Part shown: positions 37,152 through 45,786 of the stretch, piece after piece | Position numbering within the stretch: position 1 is the first letter of the stretch | How the letters are laid out: each line of letters opens with the position of its first letter | Source: Martelella limonii | Lineage (GTDB): Bacteria; Pseudomonadota; Alphaproteobacteria; Rhizobiales; Rhizobiaceae | Direction of reading: 5' to 3' | Length of the DNA stretch: 64,000 bases | Assembly: GCF_013344475.1 (NCBI RefSeq) | Contig: NZ_JABUOU010000006.1 | Span: forward strand, 62,001-126,000 | The notes under the pieces: generated by a model | Told to the model about the DNA's origin: nothing | The model's input: only the letters and a program-made list of their open reading frames with translations | Databases searched by the model: none | Position numbers and translations under genes: made by a program

Positions 37152-37188
37152 GTACCAATGGTACTCCGGACTAACTGGTCTGACCAGT
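37152..37188. promoter_or_regulatory. candidate GntR/FadR-type operators in divergent promoter region
   Basis: There are two perfect palindromes: GTACCA-A-TGGTAC (37152-37164) and ACTGGTC-T-GACCAGT (37174-37188). The second fits the TGGT-x-x-x-ACCA style used by FadR-subfamily GntR proteins. They lie between the transporter operon (minus) and the GntR gene (plus, from 37275), so one repressor could control both directions. Confidence 0.6.
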
Positions 37189-37274
37189 CAGTCCATTCAT
37201 GCACGGCTTTGACCGCTTTGCAATATGCCGGATAAAAAATAGACTGTGACGCGAGAGAAGAAGGGCGGGACTGC

Positions 37275-37964
37275 ATGCTAACAAAGACATTGCTGCCACA
37301 GTCGGTGGCGCGCCAGCTGCAGTCGATGATCCAGTCCGGCCAGCTGAAGGATGGCGAAAAGATACCATCGCAACGGGACCTTTCGATCCAGTTCGGCATC
37401 AGCCGCGCCTCGCTTCGCGAAGCGCTGCTGACGCTGGAGACATTGGGGCTCGTCAAGACCGAGCCCGGACGCGGCACCTTCGTGACCCTCAATCGGCAGC
37501 AGAATGCCGGCACGGCCGAGACCTGGCGCTATGCCGACAGCTATTCGGTTTTCGATGCCTTCCAGACCCGGATCATGCTCGAGGGCGAGATCGCCCGCCT
37601 GGCCGCCGGTCGGCTGACCCAATACCAGCTGGACCTGATGGAAAACGCCACCGCGACGATGGAGACGAGCTGGGCCGAACAGGATCTGATCGCCAATGTC
37701 GAGGCCGACCTCCAGTTCCACAGCACGATCGTGTCCGCCTGCTCCAACGCCATGCTCCGCAATCTTTATGACGTGGTGCGCGACACGCTGACCGAAACCC
37801 AGCGCCAGCCGATCCCGCGCACCGACCCGGAGCGCATGAAGGCCTCCGTCGGCGAGCACCGCAAGATCATCGCCGCATTGCGCGCCGGCGATGCCGAGGC
37901 CGCGGGCGCGGCCATGCAGAACCATATCCGCAACACGGCGCAATGCGCCGGTCTCCAGCCCTGA
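37275..37964 (+). CDS. FadR-type GntR transcriptional regulator
   Basis: A 229-residue regulator with an N-terminal winged helix (about residues 8-75; the recognition part is IQFGISRASLREALLTLETLG) and an FCD effector domain (about 90-220, with the metal-site histidines in FHSTIV and GEHRKI). It is divergent from the amino-acid transporter and faces two palindromes that suit its family. It probably represses both promoters until the transported compound or its product is present. The DUF3830 and LysR genes follow within 30 bases each. Confidence 0.9.
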   Translation: MLTKTLLPQSVARQLQSMIQSGQLKDGEKIPSQRDLSIQFGISRASLREALLTLETLGLVKTEPGRGTFVTLNRQQNAGTAETWRYADSYSVFDAFQTRIMLEGEIARLAAGRLTQYQLDLMENATATMETSWAEQDLIANVEADLQFHSTIVSACSNAMLRNLYDVVRDTLTETQRQPIPRTDPERMKASVGEHRKIIAALRAGDAEAAGAAMQNHIRNTAQCAGLQP

Positions 37965-37992
37965 CCCCTCCCCTCCTGCCAATGGATTGCCC

Positions 37993-38406
37993 ATGAAACT
38001 GAAGATCACCGCCGGCCCGTTCGTCTTCGACGCCGTTCTCGAGACCGAAAAGGCGCCAGAAACCTGCAAGTCCTTCGCCGCGCACCTGCCGTTCAGAAGC
38101 CAGGTCGTGCATGTGCGCTGGTCCGGCGAAGGCGTCTGGATCCCGCTCGGCGACAAGGATTTCGGCGTCGGCTATGAAAACCACACCAGCTACCCCGCGC
38201 CGGGCCAGTTCATCCTTTATCCCGGCGGCATCAGCGAGACCGAGATTCTTCTGGCCTATGGCGGGGTCCATTTCGCATCGAAAATGGGACAGCTTGCCGG
38301 AAATCATTTCATTACCGTCACATCCAATCTCGACAAACTGCACGAACTGGGCACGATGGCGCTCTGGAAAGGCGCGCAGGACATCGTGTTCGAAAAGGCC
38401 GAATGA
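37993..38406 (+). CDS. DUF3830 family protein (cyclophilin-like fold)
   Basis: A 137-residue small protein of the DUF3830 family, predicted to adopt a cyclophilin-like beta-barrel. Recognisable segments are TAGPFVFDAVLETEKAPETC at the start and PGQFILYPGGISETEILLAYG in the middle. No catalytic residues can be assigned. Members commonly sit beside amino-acid catabolic genes and their regulators, as here between GntR and LysR genes. ATG 37993 is 28 bases after the GntR stop, so co-transcription is likely. The function is unknown. Confidence 0.8.
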   Translation: MKLKITAGPFVFDAVLETEKAPETCKSFAAHLPFRSQVVHVRWSGEGVWIPLGDKDFGVGYENHTSYPAPGQFILYPGGISETEILLAYGGVHFASKMGQLAGNHFITVTSNLDKLHELGTMALWKGAQDIVFEKAE

Positions 38407-38436
38407 CCAGCCCGCCAGGTTTGGAGCAGACGGACA

Positions 38437-39339
38437 TTGAACCTCAGACAGCTTGAGATATTCCACGCGGTGATGACCTCGGGAACCACGGTCGGCGCCG
38501 CCGAGGCGCTTGGCATGTCGCAGCCAGCGGTCTCCAACGCGATCAGGCATCTGGAGCTGGTGGTGGGTTTCACCCTGTTCGAACGGCTGAGCAACCGGCT
38601 GGTGGCGACCGAAGAGGCCAAGCTGCTCTATGCCCGTGCCGAGCCGATCTTCCAGCTCCAGCAGAGCGTCAACCAGAGCGCGCTCGACATCAAGGCGGGC
38701 CATATCGGCCGGATCCGCGTCGTCGCCACATCGGAGGTGACCGAGTCGCTGGTGCCGATGGCGATGCGCGAGTTCCTGGAGCGCTTTCCCGACGTGTTCG
38801 TCGTGCTCGATACCAAGCCGCTTCACAATGTGCTGGAGGCGGTCGAGGCCGGGATTGCAGATGTCGGCTTCGCCATCGATCCGGGCGAGCGCCATTCGCT
38901 GCTGCTGCAGCCGATCGACGAACTGCGCACCGTCTGCATCTGCTCCGCCGACAGTCCGCTTTCAAAATTGCCGTTCGTGACGCCGCAGGATCTGGCGCAG
39001 GAGCGGCTGATCTGCCCGCTTTCAGGCACCCGGATTGCAATGCTTCTGGAAGAGGCCTTCCGCAAATCGGCGATCCCCTATGAGCCGAAGGTGGAGGTGC
39101 GGTTTCTGAATGCGGCAGCCCGGATCGTGCAGGAAGGCTGGGGCGTGGCCCTGCTTGACGAGGTGACGGCAACCTCCGGCCATTATTCCGACCTGACCGT
39201 GCTGCCGTTCGAGCCGCGCATTCCGCGGCCGCTGACGGCGATATTGTCCCGCAGCCACGCGGTTTCGCGGCATTCGCGCGAATTCATACGCACCTTCACG
39301 CTGACCACCGGAACGCGGATCGCCGAGATCAGGGGCTGA
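38437..39339 (+). CDS. LysR-type transcriptional regulator
   Basis: A 300-residue LysR regulator with the helix-turn-helix in residues 1-60 (LRQLEIFHAVMTSGTTVGAAEALGMSQPAVSNAI) and a periplasmic-binding-like effector domain (about 90-290). The start is TTG at 38437; no ATG would keep the first helix. It is the third gene of the GntR-DUF3830-LysR run and converges on the HpaI-type aldolase gene with only 13 bases between stops. It may control the adjacent aldolase/TRAP module or the amino-acid module; neither is shown. Confidence 0.9.
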   Translation: MNLRQLEIFHAVMTSGTTVGAAEALGMSQPAVSNAIRHLELVVGFTLFERLSNRLVATEEAKLLYARAEPIFQLQQSVNQSALDIKAGHIGRIRVVATSEVTESLVPMAMREFLERFPDVFVVLDTKPLHNVLEAVEAGIADVGFAIDPGERHSLLLQPIDELRTVCICSADSPLSKLPFVTPQDLAQERLICPLSGTRIAMLLEEAFRKSAIPYEPKVEVRFLNAAARIVQEGWGVALLDEVTATSGHYSDLTVLPFEPRIPRPLTAILSRSHAVSRHSREFIRTFTLTTGTRIAEIRG

Positions 39340-39352
39340 CGGCCGTCCTGTT

Positions 39353-40129
39353 TCAGGCCTCTTCGGCGATCTTGCGAAAATCCGCCAATGCGCGCGCGGC
39401 GCCGTCAAAAAGCAGATTGATCTCGTTGGTGGCGACAATCATGCGCGCGCCGAAGTCGAGCGCGTGGCCGCGCAGCATCTCCGGCGGCAACCCCATGGTT
39501 CCGAAGGTCTTGCCGCTTGAACCGGCCGCCCGGCCGATCTTCTCAAAAGCGGATCTGACATCGGGATGGCCGATATCGCCGGGGTGGCCGAGGGCGGCGG
39601 CAAGATCGTTGGAGCCGATCATCAGCCCGTCGATCCCGTCAAGCGCCGCGATATCGCCTGCCGCCTCAAGCCCGCTCCGGCTTTCGATCATGGCAATGAC
39701 CTTCGTGCTGGCCTCGGCGGTTTCGACAAGCCTTGCCACCGTCACCGGCTCGAAGCCGTTGATGGCAAGCGGGCCCGGCAGAGCACGCTCCCCGATCGGC
39801 AGAAAGCGGGTCTTCCTGACGATGGCACGGGCTTCTTCCAGCGTATCCACATGAGGAACGATCACACCCACCGCTCCGCAATCGAGCACGCGGGCGATAT
39901 CGGCGGAGGACGGGCCGGTGACGCGGGCATAGACCGGCATCTTGGCAAGCAGCCCCGCCACGCAGATATCGGTCACCTGATCCAGCCCGATGCGGCCATG
40001 CTCCATGTCGACCACCAGAAAATCATAACCGGTCCGGCTGGCAATCGACACCATCTCGACGGTTCCGACGACACAGACGGCAAGGCCGATCGTGGCGTCA
40101 GCGGCAGGCGGGCTAGCTTGGTGTTTCAT
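39353..40129 (-). CDS. HpcH/HpaI-type aldolase
   Basis: A 258-residue class-II aldolase of the HpcH/HpaI family, which cleaves 2-keto-3-deoxy or 4-hydroxy-2-oxo acids to pyruvate and an aldehyde with a divalent metal. Conserved parts are VVDMEHG (about 39-45), the Glu of AMIESRSGLE and the Asp of IGSNDLAAALG. The catalytic fold is complete. It is transcribed away from a TRAP transporter and shares a promoter region with a perfect 18-base palindrome, so import of an acid and its cleavage are probably co-regulated. Confidence 0.9.
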   Translation of the reverse strand: MKHQASPPAADATIGLAVCVVGTVEMVSIASRTGYDFLVVDMEHGRIGLDQVTDICVAGLLAKMPVYARVTGPSSADIARVLDCGAVGVIVPHVDTLEEARAIVRKTRFLPIGERALPGPLAINGFEPVTVARLVETAEASTKVIAMIESRSGLEAAGDIAALDGIDGLMIGSNDLAAALGHPGDIGHPDVRSAFEKIGRAAGSSGKTFGTMGLPPEMLRGHALDFGARMIVATNEINLLFDGAARALADFRKIAEEA

Positions 40130-40203
40130 GATGCTTCCAACGTATTGAGACTGGCAGTCACTGTCTTTATCGCCATCGCAACCGCGATAATCAATGCGAA
40201 TTA

Positions 40204-40234
40204 TGCCTATAATTTAGGCATGCCTAAATATAAT
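40204..40234. promoter_or_regulatory. overlapping palindromic operator between aldolase and TRAP genes
   Basis: ATTTAGGCATGCCTAAAT (40212-40229) is a perfect 18-base palindrome. It overlaps a second one, TGCCTA-TAATT-TAGGCA (40204-40220). TATAAT hexamers occur at 40208-40213 and 40229-40234. Such nested symmetry in a divergent promoter is strong evidence of a dimeric repressor site. Which regulator binds it is not known. Confidence 0.6.
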
Positions 40235-40308
40235 ACACACCCCACTGGTGAGCGCCGAAAAGCGCGCTAAGCTTGGCCGATACCGCAGCGACAACTGAGG
40301 ACAACGCC

Positions 40309-40869
40309 ATGCACACCGAACTTGCCGCCGAGCAGGATGCCAAGGCCGACGGGCCGTTTCTGGCGAAGCTTCCGCGTCTGGCGCTGACGCTGCTGCGGCA
40401 CATCGTCGATGGGGTCGCCATCTGCCTTTTCATCTACATGGCGTTTGCGATCCTCGTGCAGATCCTCGGCCGTTACGTCTTCAACTACTCGATCGCCGGC
40501 ACGGAAGAAACCGCGACCTTCGCCCAGATATGGCTGGTGATGCTCGGCGCCGGCATTGCGATGCGCCACCGCCAGCATGTGGGCGTCGATGTGCTGATCG
40601 TCAGGTGTCCGCAATGGCTTCAGAAGCTTGTCGGCGGCCTCTCCTTCCTGCTCGGGCTCTGGTTCCTGGTGGTGGTGATCAATGGCAGTTTCGGCCTTGT
40701 CGCCATCGGGTTGATGGTCAAATCGGCGGCGCTGAGACTGCCGCTGGTCATCCCCTACGCCGCCATTCCCGTCGGCATGACCTATTTCGCGCTGGAATTC
40801 ACCATCGCGACGCTGCCGGACCTTCTGTCGCGCAGCAAGACCGGCATCCTTAAGGGAGAACAGCTATGA
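40309..40869 (+). CDS. TRAP transporter small membrane subunit (DctQ type)
   Basis: A 186-residue integral membrane protein with four hydrophobic segments and the Q-subunit motif around GRYVFNYSIAGTEETATFAQIWLVMLGAG (about residues 57-85). ATG 40309 is preceded by GAGG at 8 bases; an in-frame TTG at 40273 is less likely. The stop overlaps the large-subunit start as ATGA. With DctM and DctP it forms a sodium-driven importer for carboxylates. Confidence 0.92.
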   Translation: MHTELAAEQDAKADGPFLAKLPRLALTLLRHIVDGVAICLFIYMAFAILVQILGRYVFNYSIAGTEETATFAQIWLVMLGAGIAMRHRQHVGVDVLIVRCPQWLQKLVGGLSFLLGLWFLVVVINGSFGLVAIGLMVKSAALRLPLVIPYAAIPVGMTYFALEFTIATLPDLLSRSKTGILKGEQL

Positions 40870-42146
40870 GCCTCGCCTTCGGCGGTTTCGCCCTCCTGAT
40901 CTTCTCCGGCATGCCGATCGTGCTGGCACTTGGCGTGGCGGCCATGGTCACGATCATCGCCTTCACCGACGTGCCGCTCACCATCATCGCCCAGCGCGTC
41001 TATGGCGGCGTCAATTCCTTCCCGCTGATGGCGATCCCGTTCTTCGTCGCCGCCGGGCTCATCATGGAGGCAGGCGGCATCGCCCGCCGCTTTGTCGAAC
41101 TGGCGACCGCGCTGGTGGGCTGGATCACCGGCAGCCTGTTCATGGTGGCAATCACCACCGGGACCGGACTTGCGGCAATTTCCGGCTCCGGCTCGGCCGA
41201 TACCGCCGCGATCAGCTCCATCCTTGTCCCGGAAATGAAAAAACGCCGCTATGACGTCGATATGGCGGTCGCCATCATCGCGGCTTCCGGCTCGATGGCA
41301 TCGATCATTCCGCCCAGCATCGTCATGGTGGTGATCGCGATCACCGCCAACCAGTCGATCGGCGCGATGTTTCTCGGCGGCATCGGCCCCGGCATCCTGA
41401 TCTCGGCAAGCCTTCTCCTCGGCGCATGGCTTTACGCCAGGAATGGCGGCCCGGCCTACAGGGATGCGGAGCCGTTTTCGCTTGGCCGGCTTGGCAAGGT
41501 GTTCATCGATGCCGTACCCGCGCTGTTCGTGCCGGTCATCATAGTCGGCGGCATTGTCGGGGGCGTCTTCACCGCCACAGAAGCCGCCTGCATTGCGGTG
41601 TTCGTGACGCTCGGCATCTCGTGTTTCGTCTATCGCGAACTGAACCTGAAGGATCTGGCGCCGCTGGTCCTCAGGACCGTCAGCCTTTCCGCGGCCGTGC
41701 TGATCATCGTGTCGACGGCCAGCATCTTCTCCTGGATCATCGCCTCGCTTGGCGTCACCACCGCGCTCGACCACTGGCTGCGCGACGTTGCCGCCTCGCC
41801 CTTCGCCTTCCTGCTGATCGTCAACCTGCTGCTGCTCGTCGTCGGCATGTTCATGGAAAGCATCTCGGCCATCCTCATCCTGTTGCCGGTGCTGATGCCG
41901 ATTGCCGTCAGCTACGGCATCGACCCGGTCCAGTTCGGGGTGCTGATGGCGCTCAACCTGTCGATCGGCCTGATCACGCCGCCCTACGGCATCTGCCTTT
42001 ATGTCGCGGCGATGGTCGCCGGCCGGCGCATCGAGCAGGCCGCCTCGAAGGTGTGGCTGCCGCTGATCCCGATGATCATCGTCCTGCTTTTGACGGCGTT
42101 CTGCCCGGCGGTGACGCTGTTCCTGCCCAATCTGGTCTACCGCTGA
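40866..42146 (+). CDS. TRAP transporter large permease subunit (DctM type)
   Basis: A 426-residue membrane protein with about 12 hydrophobic segments. It has the family stretches GGVNSFPLMAIPFFVAAGLIM, SGSGSADTAAISSILVPEM and the late LNLSIGLITPPYGICLYV. It is the ion-coupled channel of the TRAP importer. The start overlaps the small-subunit gene, and the length is standard. Confidence 0.95.
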   Translation: MSLAFGGFALLIFSGMPIVLALGVAAMVTIIAFTDVPLTIIAQRVYGGVNSFPLMAIPFFVAAGLIMEAGGIARRFVELATALVGWITGSLFMVAITTGTGLAAISGSGSADTAAISSILVPEMKKRRYDVDMAVAIIAASGSMASIIPPSIVMVVIAITANQSIGAMFLGGIGPGILISASLLLGAWLYARNGGPAYRDAEPFSLGRLGKVFIDAVPALFVPVIIVGGIVGGVFTATEAACIAVFVTLGISCFVYRELNLKDLAPLVLRTVSLSAAVLIIVSTASIFSWIIASLGVTTALDHWLRDVAASPFAFLLIVNLLLLVVGMFMESISAILILLPVLMPIAVSYGIDPVQFGVLMALNLSIGLITPPYGICLYVAAMVAGRRIEQAASKVWLPLIPMIIVLLLTAFCPAVTLFLPNLVYR

Positions 42147-42190
42147 CCCGATCTCGACTGCCATCCTGAAAAAACAAAAAGGGGAATGAT

Positions 42191-43162
42191 ATGAAACTTA
42201 TACCGGCCTTTGGCCTAGCCGCACTCCTGTCCGCGACCGCGCTGCCCGCATTTGCTGCGGACTATGTCTTCAAGGTCGCCCATACCAATGCCGCCGACGA
42301 AGTTCAGGACAAGGGCCTGCAGCTGATGCGCGACCTTCTGGAAAAGAAGACCGACGGCCGCGCGACGATCGAGATATTCCCGAACGGCGTGCTCGGCGAC
42401 GAGGCCCAGCTCGTGGAAGGCACGATGCTCGGCACGCTCGACATGGCGATGACCGCCAATTCGACGATTTCGAACTATATCACCGACTTCCGCGTCTTTG
42501 ACCTGCCCTTCCTGTTCACCAGCATTCCCGCGCTCAGCGAAAAGCTGGAAGACGAAACCGTATATTCCGCGATGGAAACCTCGGCCGAAAACGCCGGTTT
42601 CGAGCTGATCGGCGTGTTCTCCTCGGGCATCCGCCACCTGATGACCAAGGAGCCGGTTGAAAGCATCGCCGACCTTCAGAATCTGAAGATCCGCACCATG
42701 CAGAACCCGATCCACGTCGATGCCTTCCGCTCCTTCGGCGCCAACCCGACGCCGCTTGCCTATTCCGAACTTTACGGCGCGCTGCAGAGCGGCGTTGTCG
42801 ACGGCGCGGAAGGGGCTGCCACCAACTATACCGGCCAGAAGCTCTACGAAGTCGCCCCCGATTTCGCCATTCTCGGCTGGCTGAACATGACGGCCGTGGT
42901 GTTCATGAACGAAGGCAAGTTCGCCGCTCTGCCGGAGGATATTAAGGTGGCGCTCAAGGAAAGCGGGGAGGAAGCCTCGCTCTGGCAGCGCCAATATGTC
43001 GATGACCAGGAAAAGCCGCTTCTCGATGCGCTCGTGGCCAAGGGCGTGACGATCAGCCATCCCGATCCGGCTCCGTTCCGCGAAGCGGTCATTCCGCTTT
43101 ACGAAGAGATGCTGGAGACCGACAGCCAGAAGGAACTGTTCAAGCTGGCGACCCAGGACTGA
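42191..43162 (+). CDS. TRAP transporter substrate-binding protein (DctP type)
   Basis: A 323-residue periplasmic protein with a signal peptide ending near ALPAFAAD (residue 23). The DctP core is present, including FPNGVLGDEAQLVEGTMLGT and the carboxylate-binding arginine in LKIRTMQNP (about residue 175). The pattern PLAYSELYGALQSGVVDGAE is diagnostic. It should deliver a sugar acid or other hydroxy- or keto-acid; the aldolase nearby favours a 2-keto-3-deoxy-acid precursor. The ribosome site AAGGGG is strong. A clear terminator follows. Confidence 0.94.
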   Translation: MKLIPAFGLAALLSATALPAFAADYVFKVAHTNAADEVQDKGLQLMRDLLEKKTDGRATIEIFPNGVLGDEAQLVEGTMLGTLDMAMTANSTISNYITDFRVFDLPFLFTSIPALSEKLEDETVYSAMETSAENAGFELIGVFSSGIRHLMTKEPVESIADLQNLKIRTMQNPIHVDAFRSFGANPTPLAYSELYGALQSGVVDGAEGAATNYTGQKLYEVAPDFAILGWLNMTAVVFMNEGKFAALPEDIKVALKESGEEASLWQRQYVDDQEKPLLDALVAKGVTISHPDPAPFREAVIPLYEEMLETDSQKELFKLATQD

Positions 43163-43172
43163 CAGGGCGATG

Positions 43173-43207
43173 TGCGGCGGCGGGATGATCCACGCCGCCG
43201 CAGTTTC
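43173..43207 (+). terminator. rho-independent terminator after the TRAP operon
   Basis: A perfect 10-base GC stem (TGCGGCGGCG at 43173-43182, CGCCGCCGCA at 43193-43202) is followed by GTTTCTT. It lies between the TRAP genes and the converging DapA-like gene and may serve both. Confidence 0.7.
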
Positions 43208-43222
43208 TTGCCCGGTCGGTGT

Positions 43223-44170
43223 TCAGAGCATCGACCGGAGCAATCTTTCAAGTGCGTGAAACTCCTCGGGCGCGGGCATCCGGTTAGGCGGCAGCACCCG
43301 GGCCGAGGGAATAAGGCCAAGAATATGCAGGCAGGCTTTCAGACGCGCCGTGGGCGTGGCGCCGGATCGCTTTCGATAGATCGCGACGGACAGCGGATAG
43401 AGCCGTTCATGCACCGCGCGCGCGGTCTTGAAATCGCCGGCGCTGGCCGCCTCGAACAGATCGCAGACGAGACCGGGGACGACGGCGGCAAGGCTGACCT
43501 GACTGCCCGTGGTGCCGATCAGATAGCATGTCAGAAGGTGCTCATCGCCCGACGCCATCACCGAAAGGTCGGGCCGCATGCGTTGCGCAAGACGCCAGTT
43601 CTCCTCATAGGTCGCGACCTCCCAGCTTCCCTCCTTCACTCCGGCAACGGACGGCAAGGCCATCAGCGCTTCCAGCGTATCGGAACGGTAGGCCATCGGG
43701 CCGGTGGCAACCGGAGCCTGGTAGAGCACCAGCGGCAGGCCGGAGGCCTCGGCGATGCCCGTATGATGGGCGACCACCGTCTCGCGATCCTGTCCAAGCG
43801 CCCAGCCATTGGGCGGGAACACCAGCAGCGCATCCGCACCGGCCTCAGTGGCATCGCGGGCCATGGCGGCGGCCTTTTGCGTGCTCTCGCTGTAGATCCC
43901 CGCGGTGATGAAGGCGTCAGGGCGCGCGGCCTCACGGGCGATCGCGACAACCGCCTTCATCGCATCGCGCGAAAGCTGCGCATTCTCCCCGGCATGGCCG
44001 TTGACCAGCAGGCCGTTGATGCGCGGCTCGGCCATGACCTGCGCGATATGCGCCGCAAGCGCGCCTTCGTCGATCGCAAACCCTTCGGTGAAGGGGCAGA
44101 CCGTGGCCGCGTGAATGCCGACAAGCCGCTTAGCGGCCGTCGCGGAAACGATGGGGGTGGACAAGCGCAT
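43223..44170 (-). CDS. dihydrodipicolinate synthase family protein (DapA-like)
   Basis: A 315-residue class-I aldolase-fold protein. The Schiff-base Lys lies in VAGVKEGSW (about 175) and the catalytic Tyr in LPLVLYQAP (about 145); the early loop reads LLVNGHAGENAQLS in place of the GTTGE motif. It is therefore not housekeeping DapA but one of the many catabolic N-acetylneuraminate-lyase-like enzymes acting on 2-keto acids. ATG 44170 has GGAG close upstream; 44179 is possible. It is divergent from the dihydropyrimidinase gene. Confidence 0.85.
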   Translation of the reverse strand: MRLSTPIVSATAAKRLVGIHAATVCPFTEGFAIDEGALAAHIAQVMAEPRINGLLVNGHAGENAQLSRDAMKAVVAIAREAARPDAFITAGIYSESTQKAAAMARDATEAGADALLVFPPNGWALGQDRETVVAHHTGIAEASGLPLVLYQAPVATGPMAYRSDTLEALMALPSVAGVKEGSWEVATYEENWRLAQRMRPDLSVMASGDEHLLTCYLIGTTGSQVSLAAVVPGLVCDLFEAASAGDFKTARAVHERLYPLSVAIYRKRSGATPTARLKACLHILGLIPSARVLPPNRMPAPEEFHALERLLRSML

Positions 44171-44220
44171 GATCTCCATTGGATGGGAAGCCGAGCCGGC
44201 CCTAGAGGGCGGCGAAATCA

Positions 44221-44250
44221 CCATGTTTTCAGGTGGAAATCAAAACATGG
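44221..44250. promoter_or_regulatory. perfect inverted repeat in divergent promoter region
   Basis: CCATGTTTT (44221-44229) and AAAACATGG (44242-44250) are perfect 9-base arms with a 12-base spacer, between the DapA-like gene and dihydropyrimidinase. The spacing suits a two-turn operator. No regulator gene is adjacent, so the factor would be encoded elsewhere. Confidence 0.5.
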
Positions 44251-44369
44251 CGCGCCACCGATGGCAAGCCATTTTTTCCATAAATATCAATTACATAACT
44301 TTAAAATCCGGATGGTTTTCGCGCCTGTTTCCATGCGCGTCGATCGTCTGAAACCATGGAGCATGACAG

Positions 44370-45785
44370 ATGTCTTTTGACACGATCATCAAGGGTGGCA
44401 CCGTCGTTACGGCATCCGACACGTTCAAGGCCGATATCGGCATCCGCGCCGGGCGGATCGCCGCCATTGCCGAGGCGCTTGACGATGCGGCAACGATCAT
44501 CGACGCCGGCGGCAAGCTGGTCATGCCCGGCGGCATCGACAGCCACGTTCACATTTCCCAGCCCGGCGCGCCGGATGTTGTAATGGCAGAAGACTTTGAA
44601 AGCGGCACGATCGCCGCCGCCTTCGGCGGCAACACCACGGTCATGCCCTTCTGCCTCCAGCAGAAGGGGCAGACGCTGCGCGAGGCACTGAAGGCCTATC
44701 ACGCCGAGGCGGATGGCCGCTGCCATATCGATGTCAGCTTCCACCTGATCCTCACCGATCCGAATCCGGGTGTTCTGGGCCAGGAACTGCCGGCGCTCGT
44801 CGAGGAAGGCTATACCTCGCTCAAGGTATTCATGACCTATGACGACATGATGCTGAAGGACCGCGAGCTGCTGGAGGTGATGGCCGCCGCCCGGCGCACC
44901 GGCGCCTTCGTGATGATCCATGCCGAAGGCTATGACACGATCCGCTTTCTGGCCGACGCGCTGGAAGCCGAGGGCAAGACCGCGCCCTATTATCATGGCC
45001 CCTCCCGGCCGGTCGCGGTGGAGCGCGAGGCGACCCACCGCGCGATCAGCTTTGCCGAAATCACCGACGTTCCGATCATGATCGTGCACGTTTCCAACCG
45101 GCAGGCGATGGAGGAGATCGAGCGCGCGCGGCGGCGCGGCCTCAACATTTCCGGCGAAACCTGCCCGCAATATCTGGTGCTGACGGAAGAGGATATGGAC
45201 GGCGAGGCAATGCAGGGCGCGAAATTCGTCTGCAGCCCGCCGCCGCGCACCACCGAGGATCAGGCCGCCTGCTGGGAGGGCCTGCAGCACGGCATTTTCT
45301 CGGTGTTTTCCTCCGACCACTGCCCCTATCGCTTCGCCGAGGACGGCAAGCTGACGGCGAAGGCGCATGACGGCTTTCGCTGGGTGCCGAACGGCATTCC
45401 CGGCATCGAAACGCGCCTGCCGATCCTGTTTTCGGAAGGCGTCAAGAAGGGCCGCATCAGCCTCAACCAATTCGTGGCGCTGACGGCGACCAACCATGCC
45501 AAGACCTATGGCCTCTACCCGAAAAAGGGCACGATCGCGGTCGGCGCCGATGCCGATATCGCGCTCTGGGATCCGGATATCGTCCGCACCATACGTCAGA
45601 CGGATCTGCACCATGGCTGCGACTACACGCCTTACGAGGGTCTCGAGATCACCGGCTGGCCGGTGCTGACGATGCTGCGCGGCCGCGTCGTTACCGAGGG
45701 CGACACGCTGGTTTCGACCGCGCCGGAAGGCCAGTATCTGCCGCGCGAACGCTCGCCTTTCACCACCGGCAAGCAGATCCTCTGA
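44370..45785 (+). CDS. hydA: dihydropyrimidinase / D-hydantoinase
   Basis: A 471-residue cyclic amidohydrolase with a binuclear metal centre. It has the His pair of DSHVHIS (about residues 57-63), the Lys to be carboxylated in YTSLKVFMTYDD, His in MIHAEGYD and IVHVSNR, and Asp in SSDHCPYRF. It opens dihydrouracil, dihydrothymine or 5-substituted hydantoins. The usual reductive-pathway partners (PydAB, beta-ureidopropionase) are absent from the window. The next gene starts 2 bases after the stop, so it is co-expressed with an amine-oxidase-like flavoprotein. Confidence 0.92.
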   Translation: MSFDTIIKGGTVVTASDTFKADIGIRAGRIAAIAEALDDAATIIDAGGKLVMPGGIDSHVHISQPGAPDVVMAEDFESGTIAAAFGGNTTVMPFCLQQKGQTLREALKAYHAEADGRCHIDVSFHLILTDPNPGVLGQELPALVEEGYTSLKVFMTYDDMMLKDRELLEVMAAARRTGAFVMIHAEGYDTIRFLADALEAEGKTAPYYHGPSRPVAVEREATHRAISFAEITDVPIMIVHVSNRQAMEEIERARRRGLNISGETCPQYLVLTEEDMDGEAMQGAKFVCSPPPRTTEDQAACWEGLQHGIFSVFSSDHCPYRFAEDGKLTAKAHDGFRWVPNGIPGIETRLPILFSEGVKKGRISLNQFVALTATNHAKTYGLYPKKGTIAVGADADIALWDPDIVRTIRQTDLHHGCDYTPYEGLEITGWPVLTMLRGRVVTEGDTLVSTAPEGQYLPRERSPFTTGKQIL

Positions 45786-45786
45786 C

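Noticed and set aside
40782-42164. A 460-codon minus-strand frame opposite the TRAP large permease gene.
   Set aside because: The translation is almost entirely Asp, Arg, His, Gly and Gln, the typical antisense shadow of a hydrophobic membrane protein.
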